Assembly (NCBI GenBank): GCA_028277725.1
Contig: JANQFX010000096.1
Span: forward strand, 1-32,883
Length of the DNA stretch: 32,883 bases
DNA from: Thiohalocapsa sp.
GTDB lineage: Bacteria > Pseudomonadota > Gammaproteobacteria > Chromatiales > Chromatiaceae
Direction of reading: 5' to 3'
A program made the translations under genes and the position numbers. The notes below the pieces were generated by a model. It was not told the DNA's origin. It did no database searches and saw only the letters and a program-made list of their open reading frames with translations. Positions 18,431 through 26,895 of this stretch are shown piece after piece. The first letter of the stretch is position 1; the number at the start of each line of letters is the position of its first letter.

Positions 18431-20362
18431 CTACCTGTTGCCACCCGGGGCCGAGGGGCCGTACATCGCGTCGATGGTCGTCGCGAAGCGGTCCATGACC
18501 TCCGGGCGCTTCAGCTTCATGGTCGGCGTGATCAGGCCGTTGCCGATGGTCCAGGGCTCGCGCGTCAGGTGGACCGCCCGCACCTGTGCGTAGCCCGGGA
18601 AGCCGGCGAGTCTGGCATCCACCCTGGCCCGAGCAGCCACGAGGGTGCGCGAGTCCATCAGCGACGCCGGGTCATGGGGGTCGAGGCCGAGATCGGTGGC
18701 GAGCCGTTGCCAGGGTCCCTCACCCAGGACCAGGATGGCGGCGAGGAACTGTCGCCCTTCGCCGATGACCATCGCCTGGTCGAACAGCGGGTCCATGGTG
18801 AGCGCGGACTCCATGTCCGTCGGTGGGATGTTCTCGCCCGTCGAGGTGACGATGATCTCCTTGAGGCGGCCACGGATGCCGATCTGGCCGTCGACGGCGA
18901 TCTCGCCGATGTCGCCGGTGTGCAGCCAGCCGTCCGTGTCGATGGCCTGCGCCGTCGCCTCCGGTTGCCGCCAGTAGCCCGCGCCGACGTTCGGGCCGCG
19001 GACCAGGAGCTCGTCCCGCGGCCCGAGTCGTACCTCCACGCCTGGCAGCGGCGGTCCCACCCAGCCCGGCCGGAAGCCCGCGGGCGGAATGCCGGTGACC
19101 GTCGGCGCCGCCTCGGTGAGTCCGTAGCCCTCGGTCAGCGGCAGCCCGAGGCCCGCGAAGAACTGCCCGACCGTCGGCGACAGCGGGGCGCCGCCACTCA
19201 CGGCCACACGCAGGCGCCCGCCGAGCCGGCCGCGCACCTTGCGGGCCACCAGATGGTCCAACGCCGCCCAGCGCAGCCGGTCCAGGGGCCCCGGCGGCGA
19301 CCCTCGACCCTGGGCCGCTTCCAGGCGCCGCAAACCAAGGCGCACCGTCGCCTCGAACAGCCGCCGCTTCATGCCTGTGGCGCCGAGCTTCTCCTGGATG
19401 GCGAGGTAGATCTTGTCGTACACCCGCGGCACCGACAGCAAGACCGTCGGGCGAACCTGGAGCAGGTCCTCCCGCAGTTGTTCGATCGAGCGCGCGTAGG
19501 CCACGCTGCAGCCGATCATCATCGGCAGGTAGTAGCCGACTGTACGTTCAAAGGCATGGGCCAGCGGCAGGAAGGACAGGAACACATCCGTCTGCAGAGG
19601 CGGGATGCGCCGGATGACGGCGTCCGCATTGCCGAGGAGATTCCCGTGCGACAGCATCACGCCCTTGGGCATACCGGTGGTGCCCGAGGTATAGATGAGG
19701 GTGGCCAGGGCGTCCGGTTCCTGTGGATGATCGGTCCAGCTCGCCGTGTCCGCCACCGCGGTTAGGGTCGAGAGCCAGTCGGGCAGGGCACGCAGTCGGG
19801 GGTCGCCGCCGGTGCCGCCGATCTGTCGGCACAGCACCCGCCGCAAGTCAGGCAGCCCGCCGACATGGGTCCGCAGCCCGTCCCACTGCAGCTCGCTGTC
19901 CAGCAGCACCAGCCGCGTATTGGAGTCGGTGAGGATATGGGCCAGGTTGCCGGGGCTGTCGGTGGTATAGAGCGGGACGGTCACAAGGCCGAGCGACAGG
20001 GCCGCCTGGTCGAAGCAGATCCAGTCGACCCCGTTCGGCAGGCTCACTGCCACGCGGTCGCCGGGTGCCAGCCCCTCTGCGGACAGGGCAGCGCGCCACC
20101 GCGCCACCAAGGCTGCCATGTCGCGCCAGCGGTAGTGCCGCCACACGCCGGACTCGAACTGGCGGTAGGCCGGTGCGTCCGGACTCCGGGTGACACGGAG
20201 ATGGAACAGGTGCGGGAGCGTGCGGGCGGTGGCCGCGTCGATCGGCGCCACGGTATCGGCGGGTCGAGGGGTGCCGGCGGTCTTCAGTTTCGTCATCGCC
20301 GCCATGGCCGCCAGACCGAGTGGCCGTGACGGGCTGTGCCCATGGGTTGTGCGGACCTCCAC
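18431..20362 (-). CDS. Long-chain acyl-CoA synthetase (FadD-type)
   Basis: 643-residue AMP-forming acyl-CoA synthetase. Motifs: YTSGTTGMPKG (about residue 224) binding ATP phosphates, LPLAHAFERTVGYY, GYGLTEAAP (about 411) and the hinge/adenylate motif GWLHTGDIGEI with IRGRLKEIIV. The long insertion after LFEATVRLGLRRLE is typical of the long-chain subgroup. The GTG at 20362 is chosen because GGGAGG lies about 8 bases upstream; an ATG a little downstream is an alternative. It is the first gene of a two-gene operon with the ACP/ligase/acyltransferase fusion, and divergent from the DyP peroxidase cluster, so a shared 335-base control region is likely. Confidence 0.9.
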   Translation of the reverse strand: MEVRTTHGHSPSRPLGLAAMAAMTKLKTAGTPRPADTVAPIDAATARTLPHLFHLRVTRSPDAPAYRQFESGVWRHYRWRDMAALVARWRAALSAEGLAPGDRVAVSLPNGVDWICFDQAALSLGLVTVPLYTTDSPGNLAHILTDSNTRLVLLDSELQWDGLRTHVGGLPDLRRVLCRQIGGTGGDPRLRALPDWLSTLTAVADTASWTDHPQEPDALATLIYTSGTTGMPKGVMLSHGNLLGNADAVIRRIPPLQTDVFLSFLPLAHAFERTVGYYLPMMIGCSVAYARSIEQLREDLLQVRPTVLLSVPRVYDKIYLAIQEKLGATGMKRRLFEATVRLGLRRLEAAQGRGSPPGPLDRLRWAALDHLVARKVRGRLGGRLRVAVSGGAPLSPTVGQFFAGLGLPLTEGYGLTEAAPTVTGIPPAGFRPGWVGPPLPGVEVRLGPRDELLVRGPNVGAGYWRQPEATAQAIDTDGWLHTGDIGEIAVDGQIGIRGRLKEIIVTSTGENIPPTDMESALTMDPLFDQAMVIGEGRQFLAAILVLGEGPWQRLATDLGLDPHDPASLMDSRTLVAARARVDARLAGFPGYAQVRAVHLTREPWTIGNGLITPTMKLKRPEVMDRFATTIDAMYGPSAPGGNR

Positions 20363-20697
20363 GACGACCTCCCGGTGGCGTCGCGACCGGCCCGTTCGCC
20401 AGCGCCCGCGCCACCGTTGGTGGGTGATGTGTCACTTGCAGTATAGGTCGCGGGTTGCCGCTGCATGGAAGCCTGCCGTTGGTCGAGCGTGATGGGGTCG
20501 GGGACAGCGGGACGCGGGAAGGAGAGCGCCCTATGACCGCCCGAATGACCTCCCGGTCCGACAAGGCATTCAACAGCTGTCGCCGGACAGCTTCGGCCGA
20601 TTGGCCGATGGCGGCGGATTGATGGTTGTCATGGACTTTTGATCGGCGCATGATGTGTGCGCATCCGATTCCGGCAGCCCCTTCAGAGGAGACACCC
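20363..20697. promoter_or_regulatory. Divergent intergenic control region
   Basis: 335 bases separate the divergent acyl-CoA synthetase gene and the DyP cluster. TATACT on the minus strand (20440-20445) is a plausible -10 box for the synthetase, though the upstream -35 is poor. An overlapping small palindrome GTGATGTGTCAC (near 20424-20435) could be an operator. An AGAGGAG ribosome site ends the region before the ATG at 20698. No gene is seen. The promoter calls are guesses by eye. Confidence 0.3.
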
Positions 20698-21345
20698 ATG
20701 TCGAATCTCGCCGGTAAGGCCTACGGGATGAACGTCATCACGCCGATGCCGCCGTCCCGGACCTGGATCAATCGCCTCATCTTCATGGTCGCGCGGCTTC
20801 TGCCGAAGACCCTCGCCGGCCTGCTCGGGCTGTCGCTGATCCACTTCGCGCGCTGGTTCATCATCAAGCGAGACCAGTGGCCGACTCTCGGCCAGGCCCC
20901 GGAGCAGCTGGAGCACGACTACATGTTCTTCTGCTCCAACTTCAACGGCACCTGGGATCAGTACATCGACGCCTTCGCCGACGGTATCCCGAGCGGGTTG
21001 GACCTCTTCTGGTACTCGAGCGTCAAGTACCCGCAGTCGATCCCGCTGACGCCCTTCAAGTCCTACATCGTCCACAACCAGCTGGACACCCAGTACTACT
21101 ACAACGCCACGCCCGGCTCGGCGCAGCGCGACATCAAGTCGGCGTTGCGGGTCATGGCGGTGCTGCGAGAGCTCGAGTCCCGGCACGCCTCCACGGCGCC
21201 CGAAGAGTTCGCGGTGGAGTATCGCAAGGCGCTGGCGAAGGTGCAGACCAGCCTGGGTTCACCCGGGCTTGCGCCTGTGGCGAGCAACGCGACCTTCGAC
21301 GCCGAGCGGAACCTGGTGCCGCTGGTCGAGGCCCGCTGGGGCTAA
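20698..21345 (+). CDS. Unrecognised protein with an N-terminal hydrophobic segment (DyP cluster)
   Basis: 215 residues; the ATG at 20698 has AGAGGAG 7 bases upstream, so the longer upstream reading is rejected. Residues ~24-55 (WINRLIFMVARLLPKTLAGLLGLSLIHFARWFII) are hydrophobic and basic-flanked, fitting a monotopic or single-pass membrane association. The soluble part has distinctive aromatic-rich segments, DYMFFCSNFNGTWDQYIDAF and LDLFWYSSVKYPQSIP, and an IVHNQLDTQYYYNA patch, followed by a helix IKSALRVMAVLRELES. I do not recognise the family. It leads the block that includes another unknown membrane protein and the DyP peroxidase, so it is likely a partner of that enzyme. Confidence 0.75.
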   Translation: MSNLAGKAYGMNVITPMPPSRTWINRLIFMVARLLPKTLAGLLGLSLIHFARWFIIKRDQWPTLGQAPEQLEHDYMFFCSNFNGTWDQYIDAFADGIPSGLDLFWYSSVKYPQSIPLTPFKSYIVHNQLDTQYYYNATPGSAQRDIKSALRVMAVLRELESRHASTAPEEFAVEYRKALAKVQTSLGSPGLAPVASNATFDAERNLVPLVEARWG

Positions 21346-21407
21346 GCCAGCCACTGAGGAAGAAAGAGTCCTCATACAACGGCGGCGAAGGACGACAAAC
21401 AGGCTCG

Positions 21408-21482
21408 GCTCGTTGTCGAAATCGAAACCGCAATCGCCAGCATCGCAGAAGTCGGGACGAGTACTCGACAACGACAACGAGC
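21408..21482. repeat. Inverted repeat with ATCG-rich spacer
   Basis: GCTCGTTGTCG (21408-21418) is the exact reverse complement of CGACAACGAGC (21472-21482). The intervening 53 bases contain an imperfect roughly 6-base pattern (TCGAAATCGAAACCGCAATCGCCAG in part). The element lies in the 266-base gap between two genes of the DyP block. It could be a dispersed intergenic repeat, an mRNA stabiliser or an attenuator. Only one copy is in the window. A shorter GAGGA/TCCTC pair sits just upstream near 21356-21373. Confidence 0.5.
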
Positions 21483-21611
21483 AAGATGCGGACGCAGACA
21501 GCGGTTGGCGTTGTTAGCAGGACTCGGGCGTGGCAGCACTGGAAAGAGCAATCGACGGCGCCTAGCGGCAGGGCTTGCCGCGGCCAGGCCAGCATACCGA
21601 CGAGGTGAGAC

Positions 21612-22568
21612 ATGCCCAATTTCGATGGCGGTCACTACTTTCTGTCCGTGCTGATGCCGATCCGCACCGACGCGGCGCAGAACGCCGAGGGTGCCTGGCG
21701 CTCCCACGTGGACCTGCTGCGCGAGGAGCTGTCGCTGTTACCCACTGCTCGGCAGGACCGCGTGACCCGAAACGCGCCGCTGAACAGCCCCTTCGCTCGT
21801 AACACCCTCAATCATCTGGCGCGCTTCGTCGTCATCGACGACACGGTCTACAACGGCCGGGTGCCCACCAATGCCCTTTGGGCGCGGCTCCGTGGCGAGA
21901 ATCCGCTGACGCCGCAGCCCGTCGACCGCCTCAAACGCTCCTACCTCTTCTTCGGCGCCGACCTGGACGCCGACTCCGGCAAGGACGCGGCGCTGCGCCG
22001 CTACACCGGCAGGCTCTGGCGGACCATGCGCGCGGAGCTTTCGGCCGTGCTGACCCACTGCCACGCCTTCGACGAGCGGGTGCGGGACGAGGAGAGCTTC
22101 TTCCGCTACATCAAGGATTGCCAGGTCGAGACCACCATGCCCTTCAACGACTATTGGGCCGACGGTCTGCCGGCGCAGAACATGAAGCTCCTGCCGGTGC
22201 TGTTGCCGCCGATCCTGGTCGCGCTGGTGGCGGCGGTCGGCTTCGTGCTGCACCTGTTCGGCGCCGGCGACGGCGATTGGATCTGGGTCAGCCTCTGGGC
22301 GCTCGCCCTCACGGGGCTGATGGGCGTTGGTCTTTATCACCTGTTCGTCGCCAAGGCGCAGGCGCCGCTGCCGACGGCGCCGAACTCCGACCTGCCCTCG
22401 GTGCTGAAGGCGCTGTACCTGCAACAGCACTTCGTAGACTTCGCCGTGGCCCAGCAGGGTGTCGACGACGAGGCCCTATACGCGGCCTTCCGGGGATTCA
22501 TCGACAGCCACAAACCCATGGACGTCGACGGCCCGACACAGCCGCCCGGCGTCATCTCCTCGCGGTGA
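21612..22568 (+). CDS. Unrecognised two-helix membrane protein (DyP cluster)
   Basis: 318 residues; ATG at 21612 with a GAGG ribosome site upstream. The N-terminal ~190 residues are soluble: GGHYFLSVLMPIRT, then LNHLARFVVIDDTVYNGR and RSYLFFGADLDADSG, with alternating strands and helices suggesting a ferredoxin-like sandwich. Two membrane helices follow (LLPVLLPPILVALVAAVGFVL and WIWVSLWALALTGLMGVGLYHL, about residues 196-240). The ~75-residue tail is helical (LKALYLQQHFVDFAVAQQGVDDEALY). I do not recognise the family. The stop is 5 bases before the DyP peroxidase start, so the two are tightly co-translated and probably act together at the membrane. Confidence 0.8.
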   Translation: MPNFDGGHYFLSVLMPIRTDAAQNAEGAWRSHVDLLREELSLLPTARQDRVTRNAPLNSPFARNTLNHLARFVVIDDTVYNGRVPTNALWARLRGENPLTPQPVDRLKRSYLFFGADLDADSGKDAALRRYTGRLWRTMRAELSAVLTHCHAFDERVRDEESFFRYIKDCQVETTMPFNDYWADGLPAQNMKLLPVLLPPILVALVAAVGFVLHLFGAGDGDWIWVSLWALALTGLMGVGLYHLFVAKAQAPLPTAPNSDLPSVLKALYLQQHFVDFAVAQQGVDDEALYAAFRGFIDSHKPMDVDGPTQPPGVISSR

Positions 22569-22573
22569 CGACC

Positions 22574-24289
22574 ATGAGCGCAACGCATCTCGATCTCGCC
22601 GACATCCAGGGCAACATCGTCCGCGCTTACGGGCGCTTCGGCTTTCCGCTGGCTCGCTACTACTTCCTGTGCGTTGAACCGGGGCAGGGCGCCGACGGTC
22701 GCGCCTTCGTCGACCGGGTGCGCGGGCGCATGACCACCGCAGTGCGGTGGAAGCAGGGGCCGAACGACTCGGCGCCGGAGACCGTGGACGCCCCCGATAC
22801 CACGCTGAACATCGCCTTCACCTTCTTCGGTCTGCTCGCCCTCGGGTTGCCGACCTCGGTACTGGCGCGAATGCCGCCCGAGTTCATCGAAGGCATGCCG
22901 GGGCGGGCCTATATCCTCGGCGACGAGGGCCACAACGCGCCGGAGCATTGGGACCCGATCTGGCGCACGAACGCTCAGCGACGCGTCGGCGATCAGCCGG
23001 GCGAGTCCCAGACCCAGATTCAGCCGCAGGCGGCAGCCGACCCGACCCGGGCCCTGGGCCACGTGCACATCTGCCTCTCCATCAACGCCCGCGACGCATC
23101 GCTGATGGACCATGCCCACGCCCGGCTGCTCGGGGACATCGATGCCCACCCCGGCGTGACCCTGCTCGACGGCAATGACGCCGACGGGCTGGATCATCAG
23201 CCCGCGTCGGCGATCTTCGCCGCCGGGCCGGACGGCAGACTCGTACCGACACCCAAGGAGCATTTCGGCTTCACCGACGGCATCGGCGACCCGGTGTTCG
23301 ACGGCCGCTACGAGCCGGACGTCGAGGCACGCCGGGTCAAGGGCCGCGGCAAGCTGACACCCGGCAAGGAGCAGCGCTGGGTGCCGCTGGCGACGGGTGA
23401 GTTCCTGCTCGGCCACGCCGATGAATCGCAGGAACTGCCGCCCACCGCGCCGCCCTGGGAACTGACCCGCAATGGCAGCTTCATGGTCTACCGCAAGCTG
23501 CACCAGAACGTCGCCAGCTTTCACGCCTACATGGCCGAGCGGGCGCGGCTGTTCGCGCGCGTCTGGGGACTGGATGAGGGCGCCGCGCTGGAGACCCTGA
23601 AGGCCAAAGTGGTCGGGCGCTGGAGCGACGGCATTCCGCTCATCGTCGCGCCGACCTATGCCGACTGGCGTGCCGAGCAGGCACATTGGCAGGACATCCC
23701 GGCCATCGCCCTCAAGCCGCAACAGGAGCGCACCGCGCAGGAGCAGGCGCGCAAGGACGACTTCGACGAGATGCTGTCCGGCTTCGGCTTCGGCGACGAC
23801 AAGGACGGCACCAAGTGCCCCTACGGGGCCCATCTGCGCCGCGCGAACACCCGCGATATGCTCGATCCGATGCTGCGCGGCGACGATCCGTCGGCGCGCA
23901 CCGGGTCTTCGCTGAACAAGCGCCGCCGCATCCTCCGCCGTGGGCTGCCCTATGGCACGTCGGACCCGGAGCGGCCCAGCGACGACGGCGAGCACGGTGT
24001 CATCTTCATCGCCATCTGCGCCAGCCTGAACCGGCAATTCGAGTTCATCCAGCAGCAGTGGATGCAGTACGGGCTCGACTTCGACGTCGGCAACGACACC
24101 TGCCCGCTCATCGGCAACCACGACCCCAGCGTGCGGCACGTCGTCGCGGCGGACCCGGACTCGGGCAACCCGCCCTTCATCTGTGCCGACATGCCCAACT
24201 TCGTCACCACCCGAGGCGGTGACTACTTCTTCATCCCCGGCATCAACGGCTTGCGCATGATCGCCCAGGGCGCCGTCGACCCGACCTGA
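22574..24289 (+). CDS. DyP-type haem peroxidase, large form
   Basis: 571-residue dye-decolorising-type peroxidase that uses H2O2 to oxidise bulky or lipid-like substrates. The distal GxxDG motif is FGFTDGIGDP with catalytic Asp235. The proximal haem ligand is His420 in CPYGAHLRRANTRD, matching the CPFAAHxRKxNPR block of the fungal-type (advanced) DyPs. The distal arginine lies in LRRGLPYG. At 571 residues it exceeds typical bacterial DyPs of 300-450, again like the fungal-type group. No Tat signal is seen, so it is probably cytosolic or held at the membrane by its upstream neighbours. Start ATG 22574; a GTG at 22565 in the same frame is an alternative. It ends the block. Confidence 0.93.
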   Translation: MSATHLDLADIQGNIVRAYGRFGFPLARYYFLCVEPGQGADGRAFVDRVRGRMTTAVRWKQGPNDSAPETVDAPDTTLNIAFTFFGLLALGLPTSVLARMPPEFIEGMPGRAYILGDEGHNAPEHWDPIWRTNAQRRVGDQPGESQTQIQPQAAADPTRALGHVHICLSINARDASLMDHAHARLLGDIDAHPGVTLLDGNDADGLDHQPASAIFAAGPDGRLVPTPKEHFGFTDGIGDPVFDGRYEPDVEARRVKGRGKLTPGKEQRWVPLATGEFLLGHADESQELPPTAPPWELTRNGSFMVYRKLHQNVASFHAYMAERARLFARVWGLDEGAALETLKAKVVGRWSDGIPLIVAPTYADWRAEQAHWQDIPAIALKPQQERTAQEQARKDDFDEMLSGFGFGDDKDGTKCPYGAHLRRANTRDMLDPMLRGDDPSARTGSSLNKRRRILRRGLPYGTSDPERPSDDGEHGVIFIAICASLNRQFEFIQQQWMQYGLDFDVGNDTCPLIGNHDPSVRHVVAADPDSGNPPFICADMPNFVTTRGGDYFFIPGINGLRMIAQGAVDPT

Positions 24290-24350
24290 TCCCCGGTGCG
24301 CTCGACGGCGACTCCGCGTGGAGCCGAACGCAAGCTCTCCCTGGGGCAAC

Positions 24351-24623
24351 TCACTCCCGGATCGCGGTGAGCGTCCCGTCCGGCGCCAGCGCGCACGCAA
24401 AGGTCTCGACCGCGGCGCCCGTCATCGAACGAATGGTGATGCGGACCTCGGATGCGTCCGCAATGCCCTCGTACTGACTACCGGGCGGAAGGGCGGCCTG
24501 ATGGGCCTCGAAGCAGCTACGACCCAGGGCCGGATCGACATCGGGCGGCGCCGACTCCGAGCCACACCCGAAGAGCACCGTGATTGTCAGGGCAACGCAG
24601 GCGACGACTCCGAACAAACGCAT
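24351..24623 (-). CDS. Small predicted lipoprotein
   Basis: 90 residues; AGGAG lies about 9 bases before the ATG at 24623. A hydrophobic leader (LFGVVACVALTITVLFGC) ends in a lipobox-like LFGC, so the mature protein likely starts at Cys20 and is lipid-anchored. The remaining ~70 residues contain two further cysteines (RSCFEAH and FACALAPDG) that could form a disulfide in the periplasm. The family is unrecognised. It is convergent with the DyP peroxidase gene. Confidence 0.65.
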   Translation of the reverse strand: MRLFGVVACVALTITVLFGCGSESAPPDVDPALGRSCFEAHQAALPPGSQYEGIADASEVRITIRSMTGAAVETFACALAPDGTLTAIRE

Positions 24624-24718
24624 CTCACAAACTCCTATCCGGTGATTTGCTCGGAAGTCTAGGCGATGGGAGATGCCGTGTCTTCGTCCTCCTAAGACCA
24701 GCGCCCCGTGATCCGGCC

Positions 24719-25408
24719 TCAGCGGATTCCGCCATGGCCGACTGCCGCTGCCGGCTGCAGGAGTTTCGCCAAGGTGGATTGGTCCGGTAGCCCGGTCGGC
24801 TTGAGATCCTCGGCCCGCTGATAGGCTTGGAGCGCCGCGTTCGTCTCGGGGTCGAACTCTCCCGAGATCGCCCCCTCGAGATAACCGAGCTCGACGAGAC
24901 GCGCTTGGGCACGACGCAAGGTCGCCTCATAGAGCACGCTGGACATGGGCTGCGGCAGTTCGACCGGCCTGGAGAAGTCCTGCAAACGGTCCTCCCCCAG
25001 CCGGTTCACCAGGGCACCGACGGCCTCCATGAAAGGCAATTGGTCATGCCCGTCACAGTACTCGGCGAGCCAGGAGGCCATGATCGGCGTGTCTTGCCAG
25101 GAGGCGAGGTCGAAGGTCCGGGACTCGTAGCGGTTGGAGGCCGTCAGATAGCCGTTCAACCAGCCGCCGAAGCGGAGGTACTCCGGCGACCGTGCCTGCC
25201 GCGCTTGCAGGAACTCTGAACAGGTGCGTAGCCCGTAGCCCTTGATGGCGAAGCGACCTTCCGTGTCGCCGCCAATGGCGGCCGTCGATACCACCATGGC
25301 CAACAGTGCAACCTGGGCTAGGTGCCCGCCCACTCGCGGTGCGGAACTGGATGTGCGACCTGGAGCAGCGGGCCGCGCGGCTTCCTTGCCGCTCGCAATC
25401 ACGCGCAA
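24719..25408 (-). CDS. Secreted protein with C-terminal peptidoglycan-binding domain
   Basis: Up to 229 residues from a TTG at 25408; a GTG at 25333 (204 residues) places the hydrophobic leader (LAQVALLAMVVSTAAIGG) at the N-terminus and is perhaps the real start. The first mature domain (GYGLRTCSEFLQARQAR, then WLNGYLTASNRY and MASWLAEYCDGH) has paired cysteines and the look of small HdeA/Rap1a-like periplasmic domains; this is tentative. The end, ARLVELGYLEGAISGEFDPET, followed by LQAYQRAEDL and TGLPDQSTLAKLL, is a classic peptidoglycan-binding repeat. The role is likely envelope binding. The end of the PEP-CTERM-like gene overlaps it by about 10 bases if the longer start is used. Confidence 0.65.
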   Translation of the reverse strand: MRVIASGKEAARPAAPGRTSSSAPRVGGHLAQVALLAMVVSTAAIGGDTEGRFAIKGYGLRTCSEFLQARQARSPEYLRFGGWLNGYLTASNRYESRTFDLASWQDTPIMASWLAEYCDGHDQLPFMEAVGALVNRLGEDRLQDFSRPVELPQPMSSVLYEATLRRAQARLVELGYLEGAISGEFDPETNAALQAYQRAEDLKPTGLPDQSTLAKLLQPAAAVGHGGIR

Positions 25409-26895
25409 GGCCGGTGCCCCGTCGGGGCGGTCCGACGTCTGACGACCAAGGCACCGCCAAGGCCGAACGCCAGCAACGCGAGGGTTCCCGGCAATGGGAT
25501 GACCTGGTCCAGCGCGTCCAGATCATCCGCCCACCGATCCTCTCCGTATGCCGGGTTGATGACACCATAGCTCGCGTAGACGCCGGAACGGACCGTTGCA
25601 AGTCCAAGCTGCTCCGCGGCGGTGAAGATGCCAGGGAGTACCTTGTTCGCGTTAGGGTCCGCGCCGAAGCAGGTGATGTTGGTCCCGATGATGGACGAGC
25701 CTGGAGCGCAAGGGGTCGTCAGCACATCGCCCTCCTCGATCGGGCGGCCGAAGATGCTGTCCAGCAGGCCGATCAGAGCCGAGCCGCGACGCACCGAGAA
25801 GAGCAGCATATCGGTGTCGCCGAAGAGCCAATCGAAGGGCACCTGGGACGGCTGGTAGCCATCGATGCCATTCTCGTGCAGCTTCAGGGCATCGAGATCG
25901 TCGGAGTCGGCGCCGTTGACCAGATCCAGGCCCAGCAGTGCCGCGTCCGCATACAAGGAGATCGCGCCGCCTGTCGGAATGATGTCGGGGACACCGACCA
26001 GCACGTCGCCACCGACGAAGCCGTTCGCGGCCGCGGTGCCGTAGTTGGGCATTGTTCCACCACCAGCAGAACCGGGAACCTCTAGCGGGTCGGAAAAGGC
26101 CGAATCGAGCGAGAAGTAGACCGGGCCCTTACGGTTTGCGCGCCCCTTGTCGAAGTCCACGGCGTCCAGGTTATCGCCGGGGTCGATTGGCTTTGGGGAA
26201 CTTCCGGTGCCGACAGTGGGCTGGTTGGGCTCTATCAGTCCGACGCCCGGCACGCCGCCAGGTGCCGCATTGTTGCCATCGGTGAAGTAGGCATTGGTGC
26301 CAGTTGCTAGGGGCGCGGGTAGTGCGGGTTTGCGTGTGATGAAGGTATCCGCCGATGCCTCCTTGGCGCCGAGGGCCCCCTCCCGGCGAACGTCGGTTCC
26401 GGGCTGGCCGATGGCGAATTCGTCGACGGAGAAGGCGTAGTACCAGCCGTCGGAGGGCACCGGCGCGTCCAGTGGATCGCGGCCATAGGACAGTGCATCC
26501 AGCTCCCCCCACCCGTTGAAATCATCCAGTCCTGCGCTGGAGGCGCCTTGGATATCGAGGCCAGTCACTCCGTCACCGGCCGGATTCATGATGAAGATGC
26601 CGGGGTTGGGTGGCGGGCCCGGCGGGTTCGGACCATGCGGACCCGGCAGTTGTCGGGCCAGGATGTCGGTGCCGAAGATCGGTAGGCCGTAAAAGGCATC
26701 CGGTCGCGCCGTACCCGCGGTCGGCCCTTGCACGTCCGTTGAAAAGGTCATGTTCATCCGGCTCACATCTAAGTGATTGGCGTAGGCACCGACGGCCGGC
26801 AGCGCAAGAAGAGCGATGACGACCGGCGCGACGATGGCGCGTCGCCAGGACCGAGAACGAAGTCCGCGGCAGGTGTCTTGAACGGGGTGGTTCAC
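25399..26895 (-). CDS. PEP-CTERM-like exported protein
   Basis: 498 residues from a GTG at 26895 with an AGAGGA ribosome site. A twin-Arg-like basic stretch precedes a hydrophobic signal (APVVIALLALPAVGAYA). The body is Gly/Pro/Asp-rich with repeated (L)DALxxG-type segments (DFNGWGELDALSYG, DDLDALKLHENGIDG, DDLDALDQVIPLPG), which may be low-complexity surface repeats. The C-terminus is an exosortase-type sorting tail: IPLPG, a hydrophobic helix ALLAFGLGGALVV, then RRR. In such proteins exosortase cleaves near the PEP-like box and releases or anchors the protein during exopolysaccharide-linked export. No exosortase gene is in the window. The function of the body is unknown. Confidence 0.8.
   Translation of the reverse strand: MNHPVQDTCRGLRSRSWRRAIVAPVVIALLALPAVGAYANHLDVSRMNMTFSTDVQGPTAGTARPDAFYGLPIFGTDILARQLPGPHGPNPPGPPPNPGIFIMNPAGDGVTGLDIQGASSAGLDDFNGWGELDALSYGRDPLDAPVPSDGWYYAFSVDEFAIGQPGTDVRREGALGAKEASADTFITRKPALPAPLATGTNAYFTDGNNAAPGGVPGVGLIEPNQPTVGTGSSPKPIDPGDNLDAVDFDKGRANRKGPVYFSLDSAFSDPLEVPGSAGGGTMPNYGTAAANGFVGGDVLVGVPDIIPTGGAISLYADAALLGLDLVNGADSDDLDALKLHENGIDGYQPSQVPFDWLFGDTDMLLFSVRRGSALIGLLDSIFGRPIEEGDVLTTPCAPGSSIIGTNITCFGADPNANKVLPGIFTAAEQLGLATVRSGVYASYGVINPAYGEDRWADDLDALDQVIPLPGTLALLAFGLGGALVVRRRTAPTGHRPCA

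Noticed and set aside
21346..21611. CRISPR-like or tandem repeat array in the DyP-block gap
   Set aside because: Only one inverted pair and an imperfect short-period pattern; no repeated units with unique spacers.
22337..24400. 687-codon minus-strand frame opposite the DyP peroxidase
   Set aside because: Antisense shadow; the plus-strand frame contains complete DyP motifs.
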